From Thiobacter sp. AK1 (GTDB lineage: Bacteria > Pseudomonadota > Gammaproteobacteria > Burkholderiales > Thiobacteraceae), in NCBI RefSeq assembly GCF_039822265.1, contig NZ_JBAJEX010000013.1:1-33816 (forward strand): a DNA stretch of 33,816 nucleotides. Reading direction: 5' to 3'. Below the pieces are notes generated by a model. It saw only the letters and a list, made by a program, of their open reading frames with translations, did no database searches and was not told where the DNA came from. Position 1 is the stretch's first letter; every line of letters starts with the position of its first letter. The translations under genes were made by a program, and so were the position numbers. Shown one piece after another: positions 8,340-20,307 of the stretch.

Positions 8340-9995
8340 GTGCTGGTTCATCTGTCCGTCCGGGATTTCGTCATCGTCGATCGGGTCGAACTGGATTTCG
8401 AGCCGGGCTTTACCGTGCTTACCGGTGAGACGGGAGCCGGCAAGTCCATCCTCATCGACGCGCTGGCCCTAGTGCTGGGCGATCGCGCCGATGCCGCCGT
8501 GGTGCGTGAAGGCTGCGCCCGGGCCGAGATCGCCGCCCAGTTCGACATTGGCCGCGCGCCCGAGATTGGCCAGTGGCTTGCCGCCCAGGATCTGACCGGC
8601 GACGAGGGCGTCTGTCTGCTGCGGCGGGTGGTGGACGCCTCCGGTCGCTCGCGTGCCTTCATCAATGGCCACGCCGCCACCTTGCAGCAATTGCGTGAGG
8701 TGGGGGAGCGCTTGGTGGACATCCATGGCCAGCACGCCCACCAAAGTCTCCTCAAGCCGGCGACGCAGCGCGCCCTACTGGATGGCTACGCCGCGCTGGA
8801 CGTGCTGGCGGGCCTGGTTTCCGACCTTTATCACGACTGGCAGGCGATCCGTCGTCAGCGGGAGCTGGCGGAGCACGATGCCGCCCAGCTCGCGCGGGAG
8901 CGAGAGGAACTGGAATGGCAGGTGCAGGCGCTTGAGGCGCTCGATTTCAGCGAAGAGGAATGGGCGGCCCTGCAGGCGGAGCATAGCCGGCTCGCCCACG
9001 CCGCGAGCCTCATCGAAGGCGCGCGCGAGGCGGTGGAGCAGCTCTCCGAGAGTGACTTGTCGCTGCTCTCCCAGCTCGCCGGGGTAATTGACCGCTTGCG
9101 GCAACTGCGGGAATACGATCCCGCCTTGGTGGACGTCCTGGAAATCCTGGAGCCGGCAGAAATCCAATTGCGCGAGGCAGCCTATGCCCTCAATCACTAT
9201 CGCCAGCGCCTGGAGCTCGACCCTGAACGCTTGGCGGAGTGTGAGGCACGCCTGGAGGCCATCCACCGCGCGGCGCGCAGATTCCGCGTCACACCCGAGC
9301 GCCTGCCCGCCCTGCTGCAAAGCGCGCGCACGCGCCTGGCCGAGCTTTCCGAGGCGGGAGATGTCGCCGCCCTGGTCCAGCGCGAAGCGACGCTAAAAGC
9401 GCGCTGGCGCGCCGAGGCGGAGAAACTGAGTGTGGAACGGGCCAAGGCCGCGGCTGAGCTCTCCCGCAAGGTCACGGACACGCTGCAGACTCTGGCCATG
9501 GCCGGCGCGCGCTTCGAGGTGGCACTCATCCCGGTCCCGGAGGGTGGCAGTTTTGGGTTGGAGAACGCGGAGTTCCGGGTGGCGTCCCATGCTGGCGCGG
9601 CCCTGCGTCCCCTGGCCAAGGTGGCTTCCGGTGGCGAGCTGTCCCGCATCAGCCTCGCCATCCAGGTGGCGGCGCTGGACGTGACGCCGGTGCCCACCTT
9701 GATCTTCGACGAAGTGGACGTGGGGATTGGAGGGGGTGTGGCGGAAATCGTGGGCGCACTGCTCAAGCGCCTGGCGCAAAGCCGCCAAGTGTTGTGTATC
9801 ACCCATCTGCCCCAGGTGGCGGCCCAGGGCGAGCATCACCTCAGGGTATGGAAGGAAATTCGGGACGGGGCGACCGTCTCCCGCATCGCACCTCTCAAGC
9901 GCGACCAGCGGGTCGAGGAAATCGCGCGCATGCTGGGGGGAATGGATATCACCGACACCACCCGTGCCCACGCCGCGGAAATGCTCAGCCGCTAA
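8340..9995 (+). CDS. recN: DNA repair protein RecN
   Basis: RecN is an SMC-like ATPase that helps hold or align DNA ends during recombinational repair of double-strand breaks. The 551-residue protein has a Walker A motif GETGAGKS at 29-36, two long coiled-coil arms rich in Glu, Arg, Ala and Leu, the ABC signature VASGGELSRISLA, and Walker B LIFDEVDVGIGG. A D-loop/switch region (QVLCITHLPQVA) follows. The start is GTG (family N-terminus MLxHLSxRDFVIVD). No strong SD is visible, so translation may be coupled to nadK 34 bp upstream. No LexA box was recognised before the nadK-recN unit. Confidence 0.97.
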   Translation: MLVHLSVRDFVIVDRVELDFEPGFTVLTGETGAGKSILIDALALVLGDRADAAVVREGCARAEIAAQFDIGRAPEIGQWLAAQDLTGDEGVCLLRRVVDASGRSRAFINGHAATLQQLREVGERLVDIHGQHAHQSLLKPATQRALLDGYAALDVLAGLVSDLYHDWQAIRRQRELAEHDAAQLAREREELEWQVQALEALDFSEEEWAALQAEHSRLAHAASLIEGAREAVEQLSESDLSLLSQLAGVIDRLRQLREYDPALVDVLEILEPAEIQLREAAYALNHYRQRLELDPERLAECEARLEAIHRAARRFRVTPERLPALLQSARTRLAELSEAGDVAALVQREATLKARWRAEAEKLSVERAKAAAELSRKVTDTLQTLAMAGARFEVALIPVPEGGSFGLENAEFRVASHAGAALRPLAKVASGGELSRISLAIQVAALDVTPVPTLIFDEVDVGIGGGVAEIVGALLKRLAQSRQVLCITHLPQVAAQGEHHLRVWKEIRDGATVSRIAPLKRDQRVEEIARMLGGMDITDTTRAHAAEMLSR

Positions 9996-10257
9996 CGGGT
10001 CCTTCTCGCGCGTCTGGCGCGCTGCGTGGCTGACGATCTTGGTTGAGTCCTTCTCGATGCAGGACCCCACGGGCCATGGTTGTTCCCCTCATTTCGTTCC
10101 GTCGCAAGAGAGGGCAACCAGGGAAGCGCTTAGCGTCGTTTCAACCCAGATTATCCAGACGTAGGCGCGGCTGACATCTCAAAAACCGTGATGAATGTCA
10201 TGTTCCGTGCAGTTCACGGCACGCTGGCCGGTCAATGGATACCAGGGTTCAAGCTAA
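9996..10257. other. Intergenic region between recN and the IS1380 left end
   Basis: I see no gene here. A small palindrome, CCGTG-cagtt-CACGG (10205-10219), is the only structure noted. No T-rich terminator is evident for recN. Before the insertion this was the spacer of the convergent recN-fur pair, so it should contain both 3' ends. Confidence 0.5.
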
Positions 10258-10281
10258 CCCGGATATTTCATCAGAATAGGA

Positions 10282-10344
10282 CGGCGGAGTTGATTAACCC
10301 TTACAATTCGTGTGTCGAATACGTTTTGCGAGGGGACTCCGCCG
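10282..10344 (+). promoter_or_regulatory. Inverted repeat covering the IS1380 transposase start region
   Basis: CGGCGGAGT at 10282-10290 is perfectly inverted as ACTCCGCCG at 10336-10344, the nine bases directly before the ATG at 10345 and next to the SD GAGGGG (10330-10335). Read-in RNA from recN would carry both arms and could hide the start. A transcript starting within the element, for example from TACAAT at 10302-10307, would lack the first arm. Confidence 0.55.
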
Positions 10345-11655
10345 ATGCCAAAGTGTACCGCTGAATTGATTGAATTTGGGCGTTTGGGGCGCCGGATCGT
10401 CGAAGCGAATTTCCGGGGCGGGGACCTCAGTTCCGACGGCGGGCTGATGCTGTTGCGCCAAGTGGACAGGCGCATTGGCCTGACCCGTTCCGCGGCCGCC
10501 GCACTCGACGACGCGCGCGACGAAACGCGCATCACCCACTCCCTCAAGACCCTGCTGACCCAGCGCATCTACGGCCTGTGCGCGGGCTACGAAGACCTGA
10601 ACGACCACGACCGGCTGCGTCGCGACACATTGATGCAAACGGCAGTCGGTCAAACGGACGAGCTGGCCAGCGCACCCACTTTGTGCCGATTGGAGAATCG
10701 CGCCACGCGCGCGCAGGCCGTGGCGCTGAATCGGGTGCTGGTCGAACAATTCATCGCCAGCCACGCGACAGAGCCCCGGGAACTGATCCTCGACGTCGAT
10801 GCCTCCGATGTGCCCTTGCACGGCGACCAGGAGCTGGCGCAATTTCACGGCTATTACGACCATTACTGCTACTTGCCGCTCTATGTATTCTGCGGCCAGG
10901 CGATGCTGGCCTGCGTGCTGCGCCCCTCGCGTATCGATGGCGCCAGGCATGCGGCGGCAACGATCAAGCTGCTGGTGGCGAGACTGCGCCAAGCGTGGCC
11001 CGAGACCCGCTTCATCGTGCGCGGTGACTCCGGCTTCTGCCGCCAGAACCTGATCCGCTGGTGCGAGCGGCATGGCGTGGATTACGTGATTGGCGTGGCG
11101 CGCAATAAGCGTTTGCACGAGATCGTGGCGGCGGAAGAGGATCGACTCTGCACACGATTCGAGGCGACGCAAACCAAGCAGCGCCACATCGCCGAGTTCC
11201 GCTATGCGGCAGAGAGTTGGAATATCGAGCGGCGCATCGTGACGCGCCTGGAGTATGGGGCGCAAGGGGCGAATCCACGCTTCGTGGTGACCAGCCTCAA
11301 GCAGGATGCCGCGGTGGTTTACGATCAAATCTACTGCCCGCGCGGGGAGGCCGAGAACCGGATCAAGGAAATCCAGCTCGACTTGTTCGGCACGCGGGCT
11401 TCCAGCCACAAGTTCGCGGCCAACTGGCTGCGGCTGATGCTGGCGGCGCTGGCTTATACCTTGATGGAGCGATTCCGCGCCTTGGCGCTGGCGGGGACGG
11501 AACTGGCGCGCGCATCCGCCGCCACGATCCGCGTGAAGCTGCTCAAGATCGGCGCCGCCATCGTGCGCAACACGCGTCGCGTGCAAATCCTGCTCGCCTC
11601 ACATCATCCGATGCGTGAAACCTTCCTCATCGCCGCCCGCGCGCTCGCCCCATGA
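10345..11655 (+). CDS. IS1380-family transposase (DDE)
   Basis: The 436-residue transposase belongs to the DDE_Tnp_1/IS4-like superfamily, IS1380 branch. Visible catalytic blocks are LILDVDASDVPLHGDQE (first Asp), FIVRGDSGFCRQNLIRWC (second Asp) and YCPRGEAENRIKEIQLDL (Glu, the YxxRGxxEN pattern). The C-terminal region RASSHKFAANWLRLML is typical. The ATG at 10345 follows GAGGGG with nine bases between; an upstream in-frame GTG at 10312 would add 11 residues. No frameshift or stop is present. It points toward fur, which is transcribed against it. Confidence 0.95.
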   Translation: MPKCTAELIEFGRLGRRIVEANFRGGDLSSDGGLMLLRQVDRRIGLTRSAAAALDDARDETRITHSLKTLLTQRIYGLCAGYEDLNDHDRLRRDTLMQTAVGQTDELASAPTLCRLENRATRAQAVALNRVLVEQFIASHATEPRELILDVDASDVPLHGDQELAQFHGYYDHYCYLPLYVFCGQAMLACVLRPSRIDGARHAAATIKLLVARLRQAWPETRFIVRGDSGFCRQNLIRWCERHGVDYVIGVARNKRLHEIVAAEEDRLCTRFEATQTKQRHIAEFRYAAESWNIERRIVTRLEYGAQGANPRFVVTSLKQDAAVVYDQIYCPRGEAENRIKEIQLDLFGTRASSHKFAANWLRLMLAALAYTLMERFRALALAGTELARASAATIRVKLLKIGAAIVRNTRRVQILLASHHPMRETFLIAARALAP

Positions 11656-11736
11656 CCCCATCGAAGTGCTGTCCCCGGCACGCTGTAAACAACGGGGGTA
11701 GGGGGAGGTTCGTCCAGAATTCGGGATTTGCCTATT

Positions 11737-11791
11737 GGACGCAGAATGTTCGCGTCCAGAACAATCATCCGCCGTCGGCCGTAAACGGCCG
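11737..11791. repeat. Two subterminal hairpins near the IS1380 right end
   Basis: GGACGC (11737-11742) pairs with GCGTCC (11752-11757), and CGGCCG (11776-11781) pairs with CGGCCG (11786-11791) across a TAAA loop. Both lie in the 153-bp non-coding stretch between the transposase stop and the right inverted repeat. They could block transcription in either direction or bind transposase. Neither has a T-run, so terminator activity is uncertain. Confidence 0.5.
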
Positions 11792-11824
11792 CAGAGCGTA
11801 ACAGGCATTGGTGAAATATCCGGG

Positions 11825-12253
11825 CTAACGCCGGTAGGGACAGTTTTCCTTGGTGCAGTCGGCGTAAATGTAGAGAGAGTGCTCGTGAATGGAAAAGCCG
11901 CGTTCCCTGGCAATCCTTTCCTGGCGCTTTTCGATTTCCGCATCATAGAACTCCTCCACCCGGCCGCACTGCATGCAGACCAGATGGTCATGATGCCCCC
12001 CCTGGTTAAGCTCGAAGACGGCCTTGCCGCTCTCGAAATGGTGGCGGATCAAGAGCCCGGCTTGTTCGAACTGGGTCAGCACGCGGTAGATGGTAGCCAA
12101 CCCGATGTCGGCATCACCCTGCTGCAACAGCATGCGATAGACATCCTCGGCCGTTAGATGGCGGACTTCGCTGGTCTCGAACAGGCTGAGAATCTTCAGG
12201 CGGGGCAGGGTGGCCTTGAGGCCGGCGTTCTTGAGTTCCCGGGGGTCGGTCAT
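11825..12253 (-). CDS. fur: Ferric uptake regulator Fur
   Basis: Fur is the Fe2+-dependent repressor of iron-acquisition genes. The 142-residue protein begins [21 protein letters not shown], has the winged-helix DNA-binding region with [11 protein letters not shown] and [19 protein letters not shown], then the metal-binding stretch [31 protein letters not shown] and a His/Cys-containing tail. The tail has one Cys pair in CTKENC rather than CxxC. The ATG at 12253 fits betaproteobacterial Fur; the longer frame to 12448 is not family-like. The stop TAG (11827-11825) lies within the IS1380 target duplication, so the coding region is complete but the native 3' flank has moved away. It is divergent from bamE, and a TATCAT box upstream (about 12290) may be its -10. 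Confidence 0.96.
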   Translation of the reverse strand: MTDPRELKNAGLKATLPRLKILSLFETSEVRHLTAEDVYRMLLQQGDADIGLATIYRVLTQFEQAGLLIRHHFESGKAVFELNQGGHHDHLVCMQCGRVEEFYDAEIEKRQERIARERGFSIHEHSLYIYADCTKENCPYRR

Positions 12254-12323
12254 GGGTGATCCAGAAAGCGCGTCTAGTCCAGATGATAGGCCCTTTGTCC
12301 GTCCGCTGGAAGTCCGGGGGCCG

Positions 12324-12352
12324 GTCACAGGGCCGCGCCGAGCCGCTATAAT
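12324..12352 (+). promoter_or_regulatory. Sigma-70 promoter of bamE
   Basis: GTCACA (12324-12329, four of six), a 17-bp spacer, and a perfect TATAAT (12347-12352), placed 25 bp before the bamE ATG. It lies in the divergent fur-bamE gap. Confidence 0.7.
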
Positions 12353-12377
12353 GTACGCTTTCTTTTTGGGCAATCCC

Positions 12378-12866
12378 ATGCGGCGCAGCGCTTTGCTTTC
12401 GGTTTTGTGGCTTGCGGCAGTGCCGGGACTGGCAGGCTGTTCCGTCACCCAGATCGCCCCCGAACCCTACAAGCTCGAAATCCAGCAGGGCAACGTGATC
12501 ACCCAGGAGATGGCGGCCAAGCTGGCACCCGGTATGACCCGTGCCCAGGTGCGCTTTCTGTTGGGCTCGCCGCCCATCACCGATCCCTTCCACGCCAACC
12601 GCTGGGACTACGTCTACCGTCTGGCCAAAGGCAGCAAGCTGGAGGAGGAACGCAAGCTCACGCTGTTCTTCGAGAATGACCAGCTCGTGCGGGTGGCCGG
12701 GGATGTGGCGCCTCTCACCGCCGAAGATCAGGCTCAGGCGGAGAAGCAGCCCGCGCGCGGCGTCAACGAGGTCGTGCTGTCCAAGGCCGATCCCAATGCG
12801 CCACCCGCGCCACCGCCGGAAGAGAAGGGATTTTTCGGCCGCATGTTGGAAAAAATCGGTTTCTGA
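12378..12866 (+). CDS. bamE: Outer membrane protein assembly factor BamE (SmpA/OmlA lipoprotein)
   Basis: BamE is a small lipoprotein of the BAM complex, which folds beta-barrel proteins into the outer membrane. The 162-residue precursor has a lipoprotein signal peptide ([21 protein letters not shown]) with lipobox LAGC, so the mature protein starts at Cys21. The SmpA/OmlA domain follows: [40 protein letters not shown] Pro/Ala-rich linker leads to a short hydrophobic C-terminus ([15 protein letters not shown]), longer than in E. coli BamE but common in betaproteobacteria. The ATG is chosen because the signal peptide begins there. The fur-bamE divergence is a widespread arrangement. Confidence 0.95.
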   Translation: MRRSALLSVLWLAAVPGLAGCSVTQIAPEPYKLEIQQGNVITQEMAAKLAPGMTRAQVRFLLGSPPITDPFHANRWDYVYRLAKGSKLEEERKLTLFFENDQLVRVAGDVAPLTAEDQAQAEKQPARGVNEVVLSKADPNAPPAPPPEEKGFFGRMLEKIGF

Positions 12867-12918
12867 CCCGCAACCCGAACCAGTCCGTGGCGCCTTACGC
12901 GCCCCCGGTTCGCACTGA

Positions 12919-13731
<813 letters not shown>

Positions 13732-13751
13732 GACGGCGCGACCCCGTCGCG

Positions 13752-13781
13752 TTGTCAGCCCCTGTCACAATCCGGTATAAT
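13752..13781 (+). promoter_or_regulatory. Sigma-70 promoter of carA
   Basis: TTGTCA (13752-13757, five of six), an 18-bp spacer, and a perfect TATAAT (13776-13781). The start would be about 13788, which gives a leader of about 67 nucleotides containing the hairpin at 13795-13827. Confidence 0.78.
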
Positions 13782-13794
13782 TCCAGAGCTTACG

Positions 13795-13827
13795 GAAGCG
13801 GGGAAGGCATGTGGCCTTTCCCGCTTC
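13795..13827 (+). promoter_or_regulatory. Strong hairpin in the carA leader, possible attenuator
   Basis: GAAGCGGGGAAGGC (13795-13808) pairs with GCCTTTCCCGCTTC (13814-13827) around a five-base loop, with 13 of 14 positions Watson-Crick and one wobble or mismatch. It lies between the predicted start (about 13788) and the carA SD GGAG (13844-13847). The sequence after it (TTGTGTATCT) is only moderately T-rich. It may be an attenuator, a 5' stabiliser or a regulatory target; which one is not decided by the sequence. Confidence 0.65.
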
Positions 13828-13854
13828 TTGTGTATCTGGTACTGGAGTTTGCCC

Positions 13855-14991
13855 GTGTCAACGCCCGCCCCCGCCCTGCTCGTTCTCGCTGACGGGACTG
13901 TCTTCCGGGGCATTTCCATTGGTGCGGAGACGGTGACCGTCGGCGAGGTGGTGTTTAACACCGGCATGACGGGCTACCAGGAAATCCTGACAGACCCCTC
14001 TTATACGCGCCAGATCGTCACGCTCACCTACCCCCATATCGGCAACGTCGGGGTGAATTCCGAGGACGAGGAGGCCGACCGCATCTACGCTGCCGGTCTG
14101 GTGATCCGCGACCTGGCCCTGCGGCCAAGCAGTTGGCGCAGCCGCGAGGATCTCAGTGCTTACCTGCGGCGGCAGGGCGTGCCGGCCATCGCGGGCATCG
14201 ACACGCGCAAGCTCACCCGTATCCTGTGCGAAAAGGGCGCCCAGAATGGTTGTCTGATGACGGGCGAGGTGGACGAGGCGCGTGCCCTGGAGAGCGCGCG
14301 TGCCTTCCCTGGGCTGGCGGGCATGGATCTGGCCAAGGTGGTGAGCTGCGCGACCCCCTATGAGTGGAAGGAGCAGACCTGGGTGCGTGGCATGGGGCAT
14401 CCGCCCTTGGAAGCGCCCAAACATCACGTGGTGGCCTACGATTACGGTGTCAAGCGCAACATTTTGCGGATGCTTGCGGCACGTGGCTGTCGTGTGACGG
14501 TGGTGCCGGCGCAGACCGCAGCGCAGGAGGTGCTCGCCCTCAGGCCCGACGGGGTACTGCTGTCCAACGGGCCCGGCGACCCCGAACCCTGTGACTACGC
14601 CATTCGCGCCATTCGCACCCTGCTCGAAGAGCAGGTTCCCATCTTTGGTATTTGCCTCGGCCATCAGCTGCTTGCCCTTGCTTCCGGCGCGCGTACCGTG
14701 AAGATGAAGTTTGGACATCACGGCTCCAACCACCCGGTGCAGGATCTCGATACCCGGCGCGTCATGATCACCAGCCAGAACCACGGCTTTGCGGTGGATG
14801 CGGACACACTGCCGGCCCATTTGCGGGCCACCCACGTGTCCTTGTTCGACGGCAGCCTGCAGGGCATCGCCCGCACCGACGCGCCAGCTTTCAGCTTCCA
14901 GGGCCACCCGGAAGCAAGCCCAGGGCCGCACGACGTGGCCTATTTGTTCGACCGCTTCGTGAACATGATGCGGGAACGAAACAAAGCATGA
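13855..14991 (+). CDS. carA: Carbamoyl-phosphate synthase small subunit (glutaminase)
   Basis: CarA hydrolyses glutamine and passes ammonia to CarB for carbamoyl phosphate synthesis, the shared precursor of arginine and pyrimidines. The 378-residue protein has the CPSase N-terminal domain ([28 protein letters not shown]) and a class I glutamine amidotransferase domain with the nucleophile Cys267 in [10 protein letters not shown] and the catalytic His/Glu in [11 protein letters not shown]. The start is GTG, supported by GGAG seven bases upstream; an in-frame ATG at 13828 would overlap the leader hairpin. The gene has its own promoter and leader hairpin and is followed by carB after a 77-bp gap that holds a repeat. 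Confidence 0.98.
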   Translation: MSTPAPALLVLADGTVFRGISIGAETVTVGEVVFNTGMTGYQEILTDPSYTRQIVTLTYPHIGNVGVNSEDEEADRIYAAGLVIRDLALRPSSWRSREDLSAYLRRQGVPAIAGIDTRKLTRILCEKGAQNGCLMTGEVDEARALESARAFPGLAGMDLAKVVSCATPYEWKEQTWVRGMGHPPLEAPKHHVVAYDYGVKRNILRMLAARGCRVTVVPAQTAAQEVLALRPDGVLLSNGPGDPEPCDYAIRAIRTLLEEQVPIFGICLGHQLLALASGARTVKMKFGHHGSNHPVQDLDTRRVMITSQNHGFAVDADTLPAHLRATHVSLFDGSLQGIARTDAPAFSFQGHPEASPGPHDVAYLFDRFVNMMRERNKA

Positions 14992-14993
14992 AA

Positions 14994-15055
14994 CGCAGAG
15001 GCCGCGGAGGGCGCAGAGATTTCGTCTTTCCTCCGCGAACCTCGGGGCCTCTGCG
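14994..15055. repeat. Hairpin repeat, copy 2 (CGCAGAGGCC family), between carA and carB
   Basis: CGCAGAGGCC (14994-15003) is inverted as GGCCTCTGCG (15046-15055). An inner arm CGCGGAGG (15003-15010) is inverted as CCTCCGCG (15030-15037). The left part, CGCAGAGG followed by GCGCAGAG, resembles copy 1 in the dnaK-dnaJ spacer (2337-2387). Both copies sit inside two-gene operons and lack a T-run, so they should let transcription pass while adding a stable RNA stem. Confidence 0.8.
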
Positions 15056-15068
15056 CTGAAAACGATCT

Positions 15069-18281
<3,213 letters not shown>

Positions 18282-18311
18282 ATCGCCCCGTTGTCCAAGG
18301 AGTATGCGTTC

Positions 18312-18788
18312 ATGAGCAAGATTCCCCTGACCGTCACCGGCGCCGAGAAACTGCGCGCCGAATTGCATCACCTGAAGACCGTGGAACGGCCGGCGGTGAT
18401 CAGCGCCATCGCCGAGGCACGAGCCCACGGCGACCTCTCGGAGAATGCCGAGTACGATGCGGCCAAAGAACGCCAGAGCTTCATCGAGGGTCGCATCGCC
18501 GAGCTGGAAGGCAAACTGGCCAATGCCCAGATCATCGATCCCAAGCTGCTCGATGCCGAGGGCAACGTGGTGTTCGGCGCCACGGTCGATCTGGAAGACC
18601 TGGAAACTGGCCAGAAGGTGACCTACCAGATCGTCGGCGATGACGAGGCGGATCTGCGCCAGGGCAAGATTTCCATCAGCTCGCCCATCGCGCGGGCGCT
18701 GATCGGCAAGTTCCCCGGGGACGTGGCCGAGGTCCAGGCGCCCGGTGGCGTGCGCGAATACGAGATCCTGGACGTGCGCTACATCTAG
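18312..18788 (+). CDS. greA: Transcription elongation factor GreA
   Basis: GreA rescues backtracked RNA polymerase by stimulating cleavage of the transcript end inside the secondary channel. At 158 residues it has exactly the usual length. The N-terminal coiled coil carries the acidic tip [17 protein letters not shown] with the conserved Asp and Glu that coordinate the catalytic Mg2+. The C-terminal FKBP-like domain ends [18 protein letters not shown]. The ATG at 18312 has AAGGAG nine bases upstream; an in-frame frame opening at 18291 begins before that SD. It follows carB, as in many proteobacteria, and is probably in the same transcript. Confidence 0.98.
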   Translation: MSKIPLTVTGAEKLRAELHHLKTVERPAVISAIAEARAHGDLSENAEYDAAKERQSFIEGRIAELEGKLANAQIIDPKLLDAEGNVVFGATVDLEDLETGQKVTYQIVGDDEADLRQGKISISSPIARALIGKFPGDVAEVQAPGGVREYEILDVRYI

Positions 18789-18812
18789 TCCGAATAGGGG
18801 TGTGGGCGCGGC

Positions 18813-19259
18813 ATGAACAACTTCCAGAAACTCGCTGCCATCGCCGTGGTGCTCTGGGTGGGCAGCCTGTGGGCGATTGGCTTCATCGCGGCGCCTACGC
18901 TGTTCTCGGCCCTGTCGGACCGGCAGCTTGCGGGCATGCTGGCAGGCCGGATGTTCACCGTCACCGCCTATCTAGGCATGGCCTGCGGGGTTTATTTGCT
19001 CCTCTACCGTCTCATTGCGCATGGTGCGGCAGCGCTCAGGCAGCTGGTATTCTGGGTGGTGTTGGCCATGCTGGGACTGACCCTTGTCGGCCACTTTGGC
19101 ATCCAGCCGATTCTCGAAGGACTCAAGCTCAAGGGCGGGCCGGCGGACGTCATGCACGGTGTGGTGGCGGACCGTTTCGCCCGCTGGCACGGGATTGCCA
19201 GCGTGCTGTTCGTCATCCAGAGCCTGCTCGGCTTGGTGCTGGTGCTGCGCAGCCGCTGA
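18813..19259 (+). CDS. DUF4149-type small membrane protein
   Basis: This 148-residue protein has four hydrophobic stretches: about 5-28 (AIAVVLWVGSLWAIGFIAAPT), 46-68, 77-97 and 125-145. Residues such as GFIAAPTLFSAL and RFARWHGIASVLFVIQSLLGL match the DUF4149 family as I remember it, which often sits between greA and yhbY or ftsH in betaproteobacteria. The function is unknown. An inner membrane location is expected. It starts 24 bp after greA and likely belongs to that transcript. It converges with yhbY, ending 10 bp from it. Confidence 0.8.
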   Translation: MNNFQKLAAIAVVLWVGSLWAIGFIAAPTLFSALSDRQLAGMLAGRMFTVTAYLGMACGVYLLLYRLIAHGAAALRQLVFWVVLAMLGLTLVGHFGIQPILEGLKLKGGPADVMHGVVADRFARWHGIASVLFVIQSLLGLVLVLRSR

Positions 19260-19269
19260 GGCTGCGCAG

Positions 19270-19566
19270 TCAGGCCGGTAGCGCCAGGCGAGGCTTGGTA
19301 GCCGGACGGTAAATGACCAGGATCTTACCGATGTGCTGGACGGCTTGAGCGTTGAGCGTCTGGCAAATGGTTTCCAGCAGGTGGGCGCGCATGTCGCGGT
19401 CTTCCCCTGCCACCTTGATCTTGATCAGCTCATGGGCCTTGAGGTTGGCGTCGATTTCCCGTAGCACGGCTTCGCTCAAGCCCGCCGCGCCTAGCAATAC
19501 AACGGGCGCCAAGCCGTGGGCGCGGGCGCGCAAGAAGCGGCGTTGGGCGGAGGTCAGCGCAAGCAT
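19270..19566 (-). CDS. yhbY: CRM-domain RNA-binding protein YhbY
   Basis: YhbY is a small ribosome-assembly factor that associates with pre-50S particles through a single CRM domain. The 98-residue protein shows MLALTSAQRRFLRARAHGLAP, the CRM signature region LLGAAGLSEAVLREIDANLKAHELIKIKVAG and the C-terminal strand GKILVIYRP. The ATG at 19566 gives the family N-terminus; the open frame continues to 20058 only as a shadow of rlmE. It is divergent from rlmE with 42 bp between start codons, an arrangement conserved in many proteobacteria and consistent with both acting on the large subunit. Confidence 0.93.
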   Translation of the reverse strand: MLALTSAQRRFLRARAHGLAPVVLLGAAGLSEAVLREIDANLKAHELIKIKVAGEDRDMRAHLLETICQTLNAQAVQHIGKILVIYRPATKPRLALPA

Positions 19567-19608
19567 CTGGGTGTGTGGTGACACGGGAAAAGACCGTAAG
19601 TCTATAGC

Positions 19609-20235
19609 ATGAAGCGCAGCAAGACCAGTAAGGCCTGGATGGCCAGCCATGTCCGCGATCCCTTCGTCCAGCAGGCCAAGAAGCTCGGCTACCGCTCGCG
19701 CGCGGCGTTCAAGCTCCTGGAAATCGACGCGCGCGATCGCCTTTTGAAGCCAGGCGCGCTGGTGGTGGATCTGGGTGCTGCGCCGGGGGGTTGGAGCCAG
19801 GTGGCTGCGCAGAAAGTCGGGCGCACCGGCCGCGTCCTGGCCCTGGACCTGATGGCGATGCCGCCCCTGCCCGGGGTGGAGTTCATCCAGGGCGATTTCA
19901 CCGAGCAGGCGGTGCAGGAGGTTCTGGAGCAGCGCCTGGCAGGCCGCCCGATCGACCTTGTAATGTCCGACATGGCGCCCAATATCAGCGGCATTGGCAT
20001 CGCGGACCAGGCGAAGAGCCAACATCTGGCGGAACTTGCCATGGCGTTCGCCCTGCAATGGCTCAAGGCGGATGGGGTCTTTCTGGTAAAACTTTTCCAG
20101 GGATCTGGGTTCGAAGCCTTCGTCAGCGAGGCACGGCGGCGCTTTTCGCGGGTTGAGTTGCGTAAGCCGCAGTCGTCCCGTCCACGCAGCCGGGAGGTTT
20201 ATCTCCTGGCGCGCCAGCCCCGCGGTGCTTTATGA
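19609..20235 (+). CDS. rlmE: 23S rRNA (uridine-2'-O)-methyltransferase RlmE (FtsJ/RrmJ)
   Basis: RlmE methylates the 2'-O of U2552 in the A loop of 23S rRNA, using SAM, on the late 50S particle. The 208-residue protein has the catalytic Lys near [16 protein letters not shown], the SAM-binding motif [21 protein letters not shown], the catalytic Asp in [11 protein letters not shown], the Lys in FLVKLFQG, and a final [15 protein letters not shown] block with the Glu. These give the K-D-K-E tetrad of the family. It lies 72 bp upstream of ftsH; rlmE-ftsH is a heat-shock operon in E. coli, but I found no convincing sigma-32 promoter before rlmE here. Confidence 0.97.
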   Translation: MKRSKTSKAWMASHVRDPFVQQAKKLGYRSRAAFKLLEIDARDRLLKPGALVVDLGAAPGGWSQVAAQKVGRTGRVLALDLMAMPPLPGVEFIQGDFTEQAVQEVLEQRLAGRPIDLVMSDMAPNISGIGIADQAKSQHLAELAMAFALQWLKADGVFLVKLFQGSGFEAFVSEARRRFSRVELRKPQSSRPRSREVYLLARQPRGAL

Positions 20236-20307
20236 GCGTCCCACGGGGTGGGGAATGGGTTTAGAATGACCGAGTCGGTCCAGTTTTTTGCATAGCGGGG
20301 TACCCTC

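Larger units (their letters stand above)
10258..11824 (+). mobile_element. Complete IS1380-family insertion sequence, 1567 bp
   Basis: The ends are imperfect 16-bp inverted repeats: CCCGGATATTTCATCA at 10258-10273 and its complement at 11809-11824 (15 of 16 match). Directly outside both ends is CTAA (10254-10257 and 11825-11828), a 4-bp target duplication, which fits the 4-5 bp known for IS1380. The single transposase gene is intact. The element separates recN from fur, and its right-hand CTAA holds the fur stop codon. The intact gene, near-identical ends and clean duplication point to a fairly recent and possibly still mobile insertion (inference). Confidence 0.9.

Noticed and set aside
11656..11808. 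Passenger gene in the right part of the IS1380 element
   Set aside because: The 153-bp stretch has no open frame of note; it holds only hairpins.
13809..13892. 27-codon frame in the carA leader as a leader peptide gene
   Set aside because: The purine-rich sequence before its ATG is too close and is paired in the hairpin; no run of regulatory codons is seen. It is mentioned within the carA leader finding but not called as a gene.
19567..19608. Promoter GTGACA-19-TATAGC before rlmE
   Set aside because: The -10 would touch the ATG, so the transcript would start inside the coding region; spacing is also too long.
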